Made by a program: the position numbers and the translations under genes
Part shown: positions 4,865 through 5,012 of the stretch, in pieces
Position numbering within the stretch: the stretch's first letter is position 1
How the letters are laid out: the number at the start of each line of letters is the position of its first letter
The notes under the pieces: model-generated
What the model was told of the DNA's origin: nothing
Seen by the model: the letters and a program-made list of their open reading frames with translations, nothing else
Databases searched by the model: none
Assembly: GCA_017420625.1 (NCBI GenBank)
Contig: JAFOIR010000201.1
Coordinates: 1-5,012 of the forward strand
Reading direction: 5' to 3'
Length of the DNA: 5,012 nucleotides
Source: Bacillota bacterium
GTDB lineage: Bacteria > Bacillota_A > Clostridia > Lachnospirales > Bianqueaceae

Positions 4865-5012
4865 ATGGAAGCACCGAGAATAGAGCGGGAGATGGTCAAG
4901 CCGCTTTTAGATACTCGTTTTATCAAAGTTTTTGATCTGCAGTATGCGCCTGGAAAGCACTACTATGACGCGAGCCGCCGCAAGGAAGAGGATCTGGTGG
5001 CGCTGAAGAGCG
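4865..5012 (+). CDS. Nudix hydrolase-like protein, N-terminal part, cut by the window edge
   Basis: The gene starts at ATG 4865, preceded by AAGGAG at 4850-4855 with a 9-nt spacer. An in-frame stop at 4835-4837 and the absence of any ATG between it and 4865 fix the start. The 49 residues visible include DTRFIKVFDLQYAPGKHYYD and then an RRKEEDLVALKS stretch. This resembles the N-terminal beta-strand region of Bacillota Nudix hydrolases of the ADP-ribose pyrophosphatase type, in which an LxVYDLxY-like strand precedes the catalytic domain. The diagnostic Nudix box (GX5EX7REUXEEXGU) would lie beyond the right edge, so the assignment rests on resemblance of the leading segment only. It is transcribed divergently from the acetyltransferase and has its own probable promoter; no functional link to the etf operon is evident. 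Confidence 0.6.
   Translation, partial: MEAPRIEREMVKPLLDTRFIKVFDLQYAPGKHYYDASRRKEEDLVALKS

Noticed and set aside
4732..4926. Minus-strand open frame of 64 codons across the divergent intergenic region
   Set aside because: It overlaps the promoter, ribosome binding site and N-terminus of the plus-strand gene, and its translation shows no family likeness.

Overview
The window looks like chromosome of an anaerobic low-to-mid-GC Bacillota bacterium. A gut Erysipelotrichales or Clostridia member is my best guess. This rests on strong GGAGG-type ribosome binding sites, an Etf pair of the flavin-bifurcating type with a ferredoxin-like extension on the alpha subunit, and the general look of the proteins. 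It is an inference without any database search. Coding density is high, and I see no RNA gene, mobile element or CRISPR array.

Layout. Positions 4-3960, all on the minus strand, hold a tight four-gene operon. In transcription order it reads: a xylose-isomerase-like TIM-barrel protein (3070-3960), an NAD-dependent D-2-hydroxyacid dehydrogenase of the glycerate/hydroxypyruvate type (2102-3067), EtfB (1268-2080) and EtfA (4-1245). Gaps are 2, 21 and 22 nt, and each gene has a good ribosome binding site. A near-consensus sigma-A promoter (TTTACA-17-TATAAT, 3999-4027) drives the operon. An imperfect palindrome sits over the predicted start point and a perfect 10-bp palindrome lies just upstream of the -35 box. 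Upstream on the same strand is a maltose/galactoside-type O-acetyltransferase (4041-4679). Divergent from it, on the plus strand, begins a gene cut by the right edge whose N-terminus looks like a Nudix hydrolase (from 4865). The two are separated by an AT-rich 185-bp region holding both promoters.

How the genes may work together. The TIM-barrel protein could isomerise or epimerise a small sugar, sugar acid or hydroxy-ketoacid, and the dehydrogenase could interconvert a 2-keto acid and a D-2-hydroxyacid with NAD(H). EtfBA would connect a flavin dehydrogenase to NADH and ferredoxin. The flavin dehydrogenase is not in the window. By analogy with the Acetobacterium lactate dehydrogenase-Etf complex I predict it just beyond the left edge, where the operon probably continues. 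The combination suggests an energy-conserving 2-hydroxyacid pathway (glycerate, glycolate, lactate or related) whose substrate is not evident from this sequence. This is the most interesting content of the window.
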